64,000 nucleotides of DNA. Source: Paracoccus hibiscisoli. GTDB lineage: Bacteria > Pseudomonadota > Alphaproteobacteria > Rhodobacterales > Rhodobacteraceae. Below, in pieces: positions 37,846 to 48,139 of the stretch. How positions within the stretch are numbered: position 1 is the stretch's first letter; the number at the start of each line of letters is the position of its first letter. The notes under the pieces were generated by a model. It saw only the letters and a list, made by a program, of their open reading frames with translations. It was not told the DNA's origin and did no database searches. The stretch spans positions 124,001 through 188,000 of the forward strand of contig NZ_SUNH01000005.1 in NCBI RefSeq assembly GCF_005048265.1. The letters run 5' to 3'. The translations under genes were made by a program, and so were the position numbers.

Positions 37846-37895
37846 CACATTGGGACGGACCCCCCGCCCGCACAGCTGAGACGAAGGAACACACC

Positions 37896-38192
37896 ATGTC
37901 GCGCGTCTGCGAACTGACCGGCAAAGGCCCGATGAGCGGTAACAATGTCAGCCATGCCAACAACAAGACCCGTCGCCGGTTTCTGCCGAACCTGAACGAG
38001 GTCACGCTGCTGTCCGAAAAGCTGGGTCGCGGCTATTCGCTGCGCATCTCGGCCGCGGCGCTGCGTTCGGTCGATCACCGTGGCGGCCTGGACGCCTTCC
38101 TGGCGAAGGCCAAGGACACCGAGCTGTCCGACCGCGCCCAGAAGATCAAGCGCGAGCTGGTCAAGGCCGAATCGGCTGCCGCCACCGCCTGA
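37896..38192 (+). CDS. rpmB: 50S ribosomal protein L28
   Basis: A 98-residue protein with the L28 landmarks [20 protein letters not shown] and [13 protein letters not shown], with an alphaproteobacterial C-terminal extension rich in Lys and Ala. The single N-terminal Cys suggests the form without a full zinc ribbon. GAAGGAA precedes the ATG. A good intrinsic terminator follows at 38222-38247. Confidence 0.96.
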   Translation: MSRVCELTGKGPMSGNNVSHANNKTRRRFLPNLNEVTLLSEKLGRGYSLRISAAALRSVDHRGGLDAFLAKAKDTELSDRAQKIKRELVKAESAAATA

Positions 38193-38221
38193 TCGCACGG
38201 CATCTGATCGGACACTGCATC

Positions 38222-38247
38222 GCCCCGCCCCTTCCGGCGGGGCTTTT
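38222..38247 (+). terminator. Intrinsic terminator after rpmB
   Basis: GCCCCGCC (38222-38229) pairs with GGCGGGGC (38236-38243), 6-base loop, followed by TTTT. It is 30 bases after the rpmB stop. Confidence 0.8.
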
Positions 38248-38332
38248 GCATGGGCGGCTGCCCCGTGCCGCTGCCGCTGATGCGGCCGATTGTCTGCTGA
38301 CCCCGCCCCGCCGACCGGTTAGAGTGCGCGCC

Positions 38333-38671
38333 ATGTTCCGACCCGTGCCCCTGATCCTGATCCTGGCCGTGATGCTGACCAGCATCGGGCTGGGCGCTGC
38401 GCGGGGCACGGTCCGCATGGACGACCAGATCGTCCTGTGCACCGGCCATGGTGTCATCGTCGTGCCGCGCCCCGACGGGCAGGGCGAGCGCGTGCATCTG
38501 TGCCCCGACATGGCGCTGTCGCTGATGGCGGGGCTGGCCCCCGCCGACGTGGCCCTGCCGCAGCGCGTGGCCGTGCCGCGCGCGCTGTCCCGCGATTCCG
38601 GTCCGCCCGCCACTCCGCAGGCGCGGGCGCAGGTCCGGGTGCGCGACCCCCCGCAGGGGTCGCCCGCCTGA
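38333..38671 (+). CDS. Small exported protein with Cys/His motif, copper-region associated
   Basis: A 112-residue protein with an N-terminal membrane or signal segment (PLILILAVMLTSIGLGAA) and two possible metal sites: VLCTGHG near residue 37 and VHLCPDM near 59. The tail is Pro/Arg-rich. It somewhat resembles small DUF2946-type proteins found with copper genes, but I cannot assign a family firmly. The PCu(A)C gene follows after 31 bases, so the two are likely cotranscribed. Copper or haem-copper oxidase assembly is a reasonable guess. Confidence 0.6.
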   Translation: MFRPVPLILILAVMLTSIGLGAARGTVRMDDQIVLCTGHGVIVVPRPDGQGERVHLCPDMALSLMAGLAPADVALPQRVAVPRALSRDSGPPATPQARAQVRVRDPPQGSPA

Positions 38672-38702
38672 GCCCAAGCCGACCCTATCGAAGGACCAAG
38701 AC

Positions 38703-39182
38703 ATGAAGACCCTGACCCTTGCCGCGCTTGCGGCCCTGATGCCCGTGGCCGCCCTGGCCCATGACGGCATGCACGCCAACGATGCCTATGCCCGCAGCAC
38801 GAACCCGATGGTGGGTGCCGTGTTCCTGGAGCTTGAGAACCACCGCGAAGTGGATTGCACCCTGCAATCGGCGGCCTCCGACGCGGCCGAGCGGGTCGAG
38901 CTGCACACCCATCTGGAGGAGGATGGCGTGATGAAGATGACCCGGATCGAAGACGGCATTCCCGTCGCCGCCGGCCAGACCCACGCCCTGGACCGGGGCG
39001 GCGATCACATCATGATGCTGGGTCTGACCACGCCGCTGACGGATGGCGACACGGTCACGTTGACGCTGGATTTCGGCGATTGCGGCACAGAGACCGTGGA
39101 GGCGGTGGTGGATAATCAGCGCGCCGCGGACGGGCATGACCACGGCCACGCCCATGGCGCGGGCGATCACGCCGGGCACTGA
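38703..39182 (+). CDS. Periplasmic copper chaperone PCu(A)C
   Basis: A 159-residue exported protein. The signal peptide ends near residue 19 (MPVAALAHDG). The copper motif of the family, H(M)X10MX21HXM, is visible from ELHTHLEEDGVMKM to HIMMLGL. The C-terminus is an unusual His-rich tail (HDHGHAHGAGDHAGH) that may add metal binding. PCu(A)C proteins deliver Cu(I) to the CuA centre of cytochrome oxidase with Sco. It precedes the convergent esterase and CopA genes. Confidence 0.88.
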   Translation: MKTLTLAALAALMPVAALAHDGMHANDAYARSTNPMVGAVFLELENHREVDCTLQSAASDAAERVELHTHLEEDGVMKMTRIEDGIPVAAGQTHALDRGGDHIMMLGLTTPLTDGDTVTLTLDFGDCGTETVEAVVDNQRAADGHDHGHAHGAGDHAGH

Positions 39183-39191
39183 AAGGCCGCC

Positions 39192-39832
39192 TCAGCCCAG
39201 CTGGGCCACCAGCTGGGCCGCGACCGGTCCCAGGTGCTGCACCAGCACCCGCACCCCTTCAGCCGAGGGATGCACCCCGTCGCGCAGCAGCAGCGGCGCG
39301 CGCTGCGCCGCAGGCACCTGCGCCAGCGGCGCATACAGGTCCTGCAGCAGAAGCGTGCCGTGACGCTCGGCCAGGCGCGGCCACATCCGGCCCCAGGCCC
39401 GCCGCCATTCCGGGTCGCCCGCAGGCGCGTGGATGCCCACCAGCAGCGCGGGCCTGCCCCCCGACCGGGCCGTGGTCAGGATCGCGTCCAGATTCTCCTC
39501 GGCCTGGGCGGGCTGCCAGCGACGCAGCATGTCATTGCCGCCCAGCTCCACGATGACGGCGTCGGGGCGGTGGCGGCGCATCGACACCGGCAGGCGCACG
39601 CGACCGCCATAGGTCGTGTCCCCCGACAGCCCTCCGTCGATCAGATCGGCAGGCCGCCCCGCCGCCTCCAGCCAGGCCGACAGCTGGGGCACCAGCCCCT
39701 CGGACCGCGCCAGGCCATAGCCCGCGGTCAGGCTGTCGCCAAAGCACAGGATGCGGGGCAGGGTCTGCGCCCGCGCGGGGCGGGCCAGCGGCAGGGCGGC
39801 GGCGGCGGCCAGCAGGGATCGGCGGGTCAGGG

Positions 39833-39836
<4 letters not shown>
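39192..39836 (-). CDS. SGNH/GDSL hydrolase, TesA-like arylesterase
   Basis: A 214-residue secreted hydrolase. The N-terminus ([20 protein letters not shown]) is a Tat-like signal peptide. Catalytic blocks: [10 protein letters not shown] with the nucleophilic serine, [20 protein letters not shown], and DGVHPS with Asp and His. Members are lysophospholipase/thioesterase/arylesterases. The ATG overlaps the stop of copA, an odd pairing for a copper ATPase, but translational coupling is likely. Confidence 0.88.
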
Positions 39837-42218
<2,382 letters not shown>

Positions 42219-42247
<29 letters not shown>

Positions 42248-42281
42248 ATCCGCTGATGATGCAAAGGGTGTGCTGCATCAT
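42219..42281 (-). CDS. Possible 20-residue leader peptide overlapping the copA start
   Basis: A tandem ATGATG inside the copA leader opens a 20-codon frame that ends within the copA coding start in another frame. The peptide contains HTLC and ends GHDHRHHP, with one Cys and five His residues, suggestive of metal sensing. No clear ribosome site is visible and the frame also continues upstream. This is a speculative element, listed because it coincides with the inverted repeat. Confidence 0.2.
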
Positions 42282-42282
42282 C
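42255..42282 (-). promoter_or_regulatory. Perfect 9-base inverted repeat in the copA leader
   Basis: GATGATGCA (42255-42263) and TGCATCATC (42274-42282) are exact inverted repeats separated by 10 bases, starting 8 bases before the copA ATG. It does not look like the CueR consensus (CCTTCC/GGAAGG). It could be an operator for another copper regulator or a leader RNA hairpin close to the ribosome site. Confidence 0.55.
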
Positions 42283-42624
42283 GCGGCAGGTGGGGCCTGC
42301 GGTCTGGCGGGGGCGCGGTCGGGCTGATCGCGCCGCGCCCAGGCATCGGCCACGCGCGGGGCGGGCCGGGGCGCGGGGCGCGCATGGCGGGGTCGCGCCG
42401 ACAGGTGGCACCGGCAGGCCCGGTCGCCCCGGCCCCGGCACAGATGCGTCGGACGGGAGGTCGCCGCGCGAGCGCGGCAGCAGGGGCGGGGGTTGTCCAT
42501 TCCCTACAGATGTGGCCGCAGGGCCGCGCGGTCAAGCCCGCCTGCACCAAGAACGCCGACGTGAGTTGCGGGCGGGGGCGGTTTGGCTGTATCCGGGGGA
42601 AAACCACGGACTAAGGACCACGCC
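42283..42624. other. Divergent intergenic region, copA to L,D-transpeptidase
   Basis: About 340 very GC-rich bases between divergent genes. Frames on both strands are short, Arg/Pro-rich and lack ribosome sites, so I see no gene. It should hold the copA promoter and, near 42530-42610, the promoter of the L,D-transpeptidase gene. Confidence 0.55.
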
Positions 42625-43185
42625 ATGAACCGTCGTCAGATGATCTCGCTGGCCGCCCTGATGGCCGCCGCCCCCGCCCTGGCGATGGCGCAGGCCGCCC
42701 CCACGGCCACCGGAGGCGACCGCTTTGCCCCTACAGAGGTCGCCATCCGCGACGATTTCGAGACCGGCAGCATCGTCGTGGTCAGCCGCGATTTCTATCT
42801 GTATCACGTCGTGGCCCCCGGCCGGGCGATCCGCTACGGCGTGGCCGTGGGCACCGCCGAACTGGTCTGGAAGGGCAAGGCCACCATCGGCCGCAAGGTC
42901 GAATGGCCCAGCTGGCGCCCGACCAACGACATGATCGCCCGCAACCCCGACGCCTATCAGAAATACGCCGACGGCATGCCGGGCGGGCCGCAGAACCCCC
43001 TGGGGGCGCGGGCGCTGTATCTGTATGACGACCGCGGCAACGACACCGCCATCCGCATCCACGGCACGACCGATCCCGGCTCCATCGGGCGGGCGGTGTC
43101 CAACGGCTGCCTGCGCATGCGCAACGAGGCCGTGATCAGCCTGTTCGACCAGGTGCCGATCGGCACGCCCGTCTACGTCTTCTGA
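42625..43185 (+). CDS. L,D-transpeptidase (YkuD domain)
   Basis: A 186-residue exported protein: signal peptide to about residue 23 ([19 protein letters not shown]) and a YkuD catalytic domain. The active site is [21 protein letters not shown], with the catalytic Cys in the SNGCLRM motif and the His in IHG. Such enzymes make 3-3 peptidoglycan crosslinks or attach proteins to peptidoglycan. mnmH begins 3 bases after the stop, so the two are cotranscribed although functionally unrelated. Confidence 0.9.
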   Translation: MNRRQMISLAALMAAAPALAMAQAAPTATGGDRFAPTEVAIRDDFETGSIVVVSRDFYLYHVVAPGRAIRYGVAVGTAELVWKGKATIGRKVEWPSWRPTNDMIARNPDAYQKYADGMPGGPQNPLGARALYLYDDRGNDTAIRIHGTTDPGSIGRAVSNGCLRMRNEAVISLFDQVPIGTPVYVF

Positions 43186-43187
43186 TC

Positions 43188-44243
43188 TTGGACGCGCTGC
43201 GGCTGGCCAGTGCGGCGGACCCGGTCCTGGCCGGGTATGACGACATCATCGATGTCCGCGCCCCCGCGGAATATGCCGAGGATCACCTGCCCGGTGCGAT
43301 CAACCTGCCGGTGCTGTCCGACGACGAACGGGCGCAGATCGGCACGATCTACAAGCAGGTGTCTCCGTTCGACGCGCGCAAGCTGGGCGCGGCGCTGGTC
43401 GCGGCCAATGCCGCGCGGCATCTGCAGGGGGTGCTGGCCGACCGGGGCGGGGCGTGGAAGCCGCTGGTCTATTGCTGGCGCGGCGGGCAGCGCTCGGGCA
43501 GCTTCGGCACCATCCTGGGCCAGATCGGCTGGCGCGTGGGTCGGGTCGAGGGTGGCTACAAGGCGTGGCGGTCGCTGGTGGTGGACCGGGTGCAGAACGG
43601 GCCCATCGCGGCCCCGGTGATCGTGCTGGACGGCAATACCGGCAGCGCCAAGACCGCGATCCTGCAGCGGCTGGCGCTGCGCGGCCATCAGGTCATCGAC
43701 CTGGAGGGCCTGGCCAACCATCGCGGCAGCCTGTTCGGCGGCCACCCCGAGGGCCAGCCCAGCCAGAAGATGTTCGAGGGCCGCCTGGCCGTCGCGCTGG
43801 AGCGTCTGGACCCCACCCGCCCCCTGCTGGTCGAGGCCGAGAGCAGCCGCATCGGCCAGATCACCGTCCCCAAGGCCATGTGGCAGGCCATCTGCCGCGC
43901 GCCGCGCCTGCAGTTGCGGGTGCCCGTCGCGGCCCGCGCGGCCTTTACCGCCGCCACCTATCGCGACATGGTCGCGGACCCCGATCAGGTCGCCGCCATC
44001 CTGGACCTGATGGCACCCCTGCACCCCGCCGAGCGGGTCGAGGCCTGGCGCGCGGCGCTGGCGCAGGGCCAATGGCAGGCCCTGTCCGAGGGGTTGCTGC
44101 GCGACCATTACGACCCGCGCTATGACAAGCACCGGTCGCGGCATGACGATGGGCGCGGACAGATCGTCGCACTGGAGGGGCTGTCCGACCTGGACGCCGC
44201 GACCGGTCAGGTCGAGGCTGCGCTGGCGATCATGACCCTCTGA
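43188..44243 (+). CDS. mnmH: tRNA 2-selenouridine synthase MnmH (SelU)
   Basis: A 351-residue two-domain enzyme: an N-terminal rhodanese domain with the catalytic Cys in VYCWRGGQRSGS (about residue 95), and a C-terminal P-loop domain with LDGNTGSAKTAIL. It replaces sulfur by selenium (via geranylation) in 2-thiouridine at tRNA position 34, using selenophosphate. The start is a TTG at 43188; no ATG or GTG gives the full rhodanese N-terminus. This implies that the organism makes selenophosphate (selD elsewhere). Confidence 0.9.
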   Translation: MDALRLASAADPVLAGYDDIIDVRAPAEYAEDHLPGAINLPVLSDDERAQIGTIYKQVSPFDARKLGAALVAANAARHLQGVLADRGGAWKPLVYCWRGGQRSGSFGTILGQIGWRVGRVEGGYKAWRSLVVDRVQNGPIAAPVIVLDGNTGSAKTAILQRLALRGHQVIDLEGLANHRGSLFGGHPEGQPSQKMFEGRLAVALERLDPTRPLLVEAESSRIGQITVPKAMWQAICRAPRLQLRVPVAARAAFTAATYRDMVADPDQVAAILDLMAPLHPAERVEAWRAALAQGQWQALSEGLLRDHYDPRYDKHRSRHDDGRGQIVALEGLSDLDAATGQVEAALAIMTL

Positions 44244-44348
44244 GGGGTCATTGGCCGCAGGGCCGCGCGGCACAGGTCGCCCTTTTGTGATCGGGCGGGG
44301 GCGCGGGTTCGGCCTAGGCTGCGCGTCGTGCAACCCAAGGAGAGCCCG

Positions 44349-45230
44349 ATGACCCGGATGAGTGCCAAGGATTTCCCGCAGGAATTGCTGGAGCTGTATG
44401 ACTTTTACGCCCACGGCCGCATCACCAAGCGGCAGTTCCTGGACCGTGCGGGCAAGTTCGCGGTGGGCAGCGTGACCGCGCTGGCGCTGCTGAACATGCT
44501 GCGCCCGAATTATGCGCTGGCCCAGCAGGTGAACTTCAACGACCCCGAGATCGTGCCGGAATACGTGACCTATCCCTCGCCCGAGGGGCACGGCGCGGTG
44601 CGCGCCTATCAGGTCGCCCCTGCAGGCGACGGCCCTTGGCCCGCCGTGCTGGTGATCCATGAGAATCGCGGGCTGAACCCCTATATCGAGGATGTCGCGC
44701 GCAGGCTGGCCAAGGCCGGCTATCTGGCGCTGGCCCCCGACGGGCTGACCTCCAAGGGCGGCTATCCGGGCAATGACGAGGAGGGGCGGGCTTTGCAGGC
44801 CGAGGTGGACCCCACCCTGCTGATGAACGATTTCTTTGCCGGGGCCGAGCATCTGATGGGCCACGACGATGCCACCCGCGTGGGCGCGGTGGGGTTCTGC
44901 TATGGCGGCGGGGTCTGCAACGCGCTGGCGGTGGCCTATCCGGAGCTGGGCGCGTCGGTGCCCTTTTACGGGCGACAGGCGCCGGTGGCGGATGTGCCCA
45001 AGATCCAGGTGCCGCTGCTGTTCCAGTTCGCCGAGATCGACGAGAACGTCAACGCCACCTGGCCCGCCTATGAGGCCGCCCTGCAGGCTGAGGGCAAGAC
45101 CTATGAGGCGCATGTCTATCACGGCACGAATCACGGCTTTCACAACGATTCGACGCCGCGATACGACCCCGAGGCCGCCGATCTGGCGTGGCAGCGGACG
45201 CTGGACTGGTTCGCCCGCTACCTGACCTGA
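44349..45230 (+). CDS. Dienelactone hydrolase-family protein, probably exported
   Basis: A 293-residue alpha/beta hydrolase. After an N-terminal segment with ITKRQFLDRAGKFAVG and a hydrophobic stretch to AQQ (about residue 60, Tat-like), the hydrolase domain has VLVIHENRGLNPY, nucleophilic Cys in GFCYGGGVCNAL, and the His in HGTNHGFHND. Cys-His-Asp is the dienelactone hydrolase triad. True substrate unknown. AAGGAGAG lies in front of the ATG at 44349. The 3' end overlaps the convergent purine nucleoside phosphorylase gene by 13 bases. Confidence 0.87.
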   Translation: MTRMSAKDFPQELLELYDFYAHGRITKRQFLDRAGKFAVGSVTALALLNMLRPNYALAQQVNFNDPEIVPEYVTYPSPEGHGAVRAYQVAPAGDGPWPAVLVIHENRGLNPYIEDVARRLAKAGYLALAPDGLTSKGGYPGNDEEGRALQAEVDPTLLMNDFFAGAEHLMGHDDATRVGAVGFCYGGGVCNALAVAYPELGASVPFYGRQAPVADVPKIQVPLLFQFAEIDENVNATWPAYEAALQAEGKTYEAHVYHGTNHGFHNDSTPRYDPEAADLAWQRTLDWFARYLT

Positions 45231-46024
45231 CCCTTCAGGAACCGGCGCAGCACCGCCTCCAGCTTGGCCGCGCCCAGGGGGGCCATCGCCTTGGTGTGGT
45301 CGTGGCTGATCGATTCGTCGGACAGCCCGGCCCCCATGTTGGTGATGACCGAGATGGCCGCCGTGCGCAGCCCCAGGAACCGCGCCAGGATGATCTCCGG
45401 CACGGTGGACATGCCCACCGCATCCGCGCCCAGCACGCGGGCGGCGCGGATCTCGGCCGGGGTCTCGAAGCTGGGGCCTGAGAACCAGCAATAGACCCCC
45501 TCGGGCATCTCGACCCCTTCGGCGGCGGCGGCGTCGCGCAGGGCACCGCGCATCTCCGCGTCATGGGCGTCGGTCATGGGCACGAAGCGGGCGTCGGTTG
45601 CCTCTCCGATCAGGGGGTTGGTGCCGGCAAAGGCGATATGGTCGTTCAGCAGCATCAGCCCGCCCGTCGGGATGTCCGCGCGCAGCGATCCGGCCGCATT
45701 GGTCAGGATCAGCTTTTGGCACCCCAGGGCCGCCAGCACCTCCAGCGGCAGGCGCATCGCGTCCGCCCGCCCCGATTCGTAGTAATGCGACCGCCCGCCA
45801 AAGACCGCGACGCGCCGCCCCTCCAGCTGGCCGATGACCAGTTGGGGGACATGGCCCGACACGCCCGCATGGGGAAAGCCCGGCAGATCGTCATAGCGGA
45901 TCGCCACGCCATCGACCTGGGCCGACAGATGCCCCAGGCCCGATCCCAGGATCAGGCCGTATTCCGGGGCCTCCGGACCCGCGCGGTCGCGGATCAGGGC
46001 GGCCAGCTCAGCGCTCTTTGACAT
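45218..46024 (-). CDS. Purine nucleoside phosphorylase (trimeric type)
   Basis: A 268-residue PNP of the PunA/XapA class. Landmarks: GLILGSGLGHLS phosphate loop, FGGRSHYYE, LTNAAGSLRADI, FSGPSFETPAEIR, AVGMSTVPE, and SVITNMGAGLS with the purine-contacting Asn. It splits purine (deoxy)nucleosides with phosphate into base plus pentose 1-phosphate. It overlaps the upstream permease gene by 17 bases, tying it to nucleoside import. Confidence 0.92.
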   Translation of the reverse strand: MSKSAELAALIRDRAGPEAPEYGLILGSGLGHLSAQVDGVAIRYDDLPGFPHAGVSGHVPQLVIGQLEGRRVAVFGGRSHYYESGRADAMRLPLEVLAALGCQKLILTNAAGSLRADIPTGGLMLLNDHIAFAGTNPLIGEATDARFVPMTDAHDAEMRGALRDAAAAEGVEMPEGVYCWFSGPSFETPAEIRAARVLGADAVGMSTVPEIILARFLGLRTAAISVITNMGAGLSDESISHDHTKAMAPLGAAKLEAVLRRFLKGQVR

Positions 46025-47036
46025 AGGGCTCTCCTCCGGCGCGGGGCGGGATGGCGCGGCCGACGAAGCCCGCCAGGATCACCACCGTCAGGATATAGGG
46101 CAGCGCGTTCATGAACATCGACGGCACCACCACGATCCCCAGATCGAGGTTCGGATAGAGGTTCGCGATCGCCTCCAGCAGGCCGAACAGGAAGGTCGCA
46201 AACAGCGCCTGCCAAGGCCGCCACTTGGCAAAGATCAGCGCGGCCAGCGCGATGAAGCCGCGCCCGGCGGTCATCTCCTTGACGAAGCCCGCCGAAAGGC
46301 CGGTCGCCAGATAGGCGCCCGCGATGCCGCACAGGATGCCGCAGATCGCCACCGCCGTATAGCGTAGCCGGGTGACCGACACGCCCGCCGTATCCACCGA
46401 TGCGGGGTTTTCCCCCACCGCGCGCAGGCGCAGGCCGAAGCGGGTGCGGAACAGCACCCACCAGGTGATCGGGACCATGGCAAAGGCCACATAGACCAGG
46501 ATCGTCTGCCCCGAGATCAGCCCCGAATAGATCGGCCCCAGCACCGGCACATCGCGCAGGGCATCGGCCAAAGGCAGGGTGATCGGCTGGAACCGACCCG
46601 CCCCGGTCAGGGACGGCGTCCGCCCGCCCAGACCGAATGCGTTCTGCCCGATCAGCACCGTCAGCCCCGAGGCCAGGAAGTTGATCGCCACGCCCGAGAT
46701 CAGCTGATTGCCCATGAAGGTGATCGAGGCGAGGCCGTGGATCAGCGACAGCGACAGCGACCCCGCGATGCCCGCCGCCAGTCCCAGCCAGGCACTGCCG
46801 GTCAGATAGGCGACCGATGCGGCGGTAAAGGCCGCCATCAGCATCTTGCCCTCCAGCCCGATGTCAAAGACCCCGGCGCGTTCGGAATAAAGCCCCGCCA
46901 GACAGGCCAGCAACAGCGGCGTCATCAGGCGCAGCGCGCTGCCGATGCCCTGCTGGGCGGCGGCCCCGTCGGCCAGCGCCCAGATCACGCAGATGGACAG
47001 GACGATGATCGCGATCAGCGATTCGCGGATGTTCAT
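46008..47036 (-). CDS. Nucleoside ABC transporter permease (second)
   Basis: A 342-residue permease of the BPD_transp_2 (branched-chain amino acid/ribose/BMP) type, with about 8-9 helices. Typical text: GLYSERAGVFDIGLEGKMLM near residue 49, LRAVGENPASVDTAGVSV (the ATPase-contact loop EAA-like), and GRGFIALAALIFAKW. It pairs with the next permease in a heterodimer. The ATG at 47036 overlaps the stop of the first permease; the 3' end overlaps the phosphorylase gene. Confidence 0.9.
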   Translation of the reverse strand: MNIRESLIAIIVLSICVIWALADGAAAQQGIGSALRLMTPLLLACLAGLYSERAGVFDIGLEGKMLMAAFTAASVAYLTGSAWLGLAAGIAGSLSLSLIHGLASITFMGNQLISGVAINFLASGLTVLIGQNAFGLGGRTPSLTGAGRFQPITLPLADALRDVPVLGPIYSGLISGQTILVYVAFAMVPITWWVLFRTRFGLRLRAVGENPASVDTAGVSVTRLRYTAVAICGILCGIAGAYLATGLSAGFVKEMTAGRGFIALAALIFAKWRPWQALFATFLFGLLEAIANLYPNLDLGIVVVPSMFMNALPYILTVVILAGFVGRAIPPRAGGEPYVKER

Positions 47037-48139
47037 TTCACCGCCCCCCGGCTGGTCCGTTTCATGGTCAGGAACAGCCGCTCCAGCGGCATGCGGACCA
47101 TGTTGTCCAGCGCGCCGGTGAACAGGATGACCAGCGCCTGGATCACCACGATCAGCTCTCGCGGGATCGAGGTCCACAGCGCCAGCTCTCCGCCGCCCTG
47201 ATAGAGGAACCCGAACAGCAGCGCCGCCAGCAGGATGCCCAGGGGGTGGTTGCGGCCCATCAGGGCCACCGCGATGCCGATGAAGCCCGCACCCTCGACC
47301 GCGTTCAGGACCAGACGCTCGGCCTCGCCCATGACGTTGTTGATGGCCATCAGGCCCGCCAGCCCGCCGGAAATCAGCATGGCGATGACGGTGATGCGCA
47401 CCGGGCTGATGCCCGCATAGACGGCGCCGGGTTCCGACCGGCCCAGGGCGCGGATCTGATAGCCAAGGCGCGTGCGCCAGATCAGCACCCAGATCAGGAA
47501 GCAGGCCAGCACGGCCACCAGAAAGGTGATGTTGGCGGGCGTGTTGCGCCCCCAGGTGATGCCGATGGCTGCCGCCATGTCGGTCAGGGACGGCAGGTTC
47601 GTGGAGGCCGGGAACCGCGCCGTGGCGGGGTCCATGCTGCCCACCGGGCGCAGCAGGTTCACCAGCACATAGTTCAGCGTCGCGGCGGCGATAAAGTTGA
47701 ACATGATCGTGGTGATCACGATATGGCTGCCACGTTTCGCCTGCAAGATCGCCGGGATAAAGGCCCAGGCCGCGCCAAAGGCCGCCGCCCCGATCATCGC
47801 GGCCGGCAGCGCCAGCCCCCAATGCGGCAGCGGCAGGTACAGCAGCACCAGCGCGACCCCCAGGCCGCCCATCGCCGCCTGCCCCTCGCCGCCGATATTG
47901 AACAGGCTGGCGTGATAGGCGACCATCACGGCCAGCCCGGTAAAGATGAAATTGGTCGCGTAATACAGCGTGAACCCCCAGCCATAGCTGGAGCCGAGCG
48001 CGCCCTGGACCATCGTCTTGAGCGCCTCCCACGGGCTTTCGCCGATGGCCAGGATCACCAGCGCGGAAATGCCCATCGCCAGGATCAGAGAGATCAGCGG
48101 CGTCAGGATCACGTCCGCCCATTTCGGCATCTTGTCCAT
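47033..48139 (-). CDS. Nucleoside ABC transporter permease (first)
   Basis: A 368-residue permease of the same superfamily. Landmarks include YHASLFNIGGEGQAAMGGLG and IRALGRSEPGAVYAGISPVR, the latter the ATPase-contact region, and GEAERLVLNAVEGAGFIGIAVAL. About 9 helices. It lies between the ATPase and the second permease with overlapping start/stop codons at both ends, giving one tightly coupled importer operon. Confidence 0.9.
   Translation of the reverse strand: MDKMPKWADVILTPLISLILAMGISALVILAIGESPWEALKTMVQGALGSSYGWGFTLYYATNFIFTGLAVMVAYHASLFNIGGEGQAAMGGLGVALVLLYLPLPHWGLALPAAMIGAAAFGAAWAFIPAILQAKRGSHIVITTIMFNFIAAATLNYVLVNLLRPVGSMDPATARFPASTNLPSLTDMAAAIGITWGRNTPANITFLVAVLACFLIWVLIWRTRLGYQIRALGRSEPGAVYAGISPVRITVIAMLISGGLAGLMAINNVMGEAERLVLNAVEGAGFIGIAVALMGRNHPLGILLAALLFGFLYQGGGELALWTSIPRELIVVIQALVILFTGALDNMVRMPLERLFLTMKRTSRGAVK

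Noticed and set aside
42283..42500. Minus-strand open frame upstream of copA considered as a copper chaperone or regulator gene
   Set aside because: Arg/Pro-rich translation without a CxxC or MerR motif and no ribosome site. Only the last 20 codons were kept as a speculative leader peptide.
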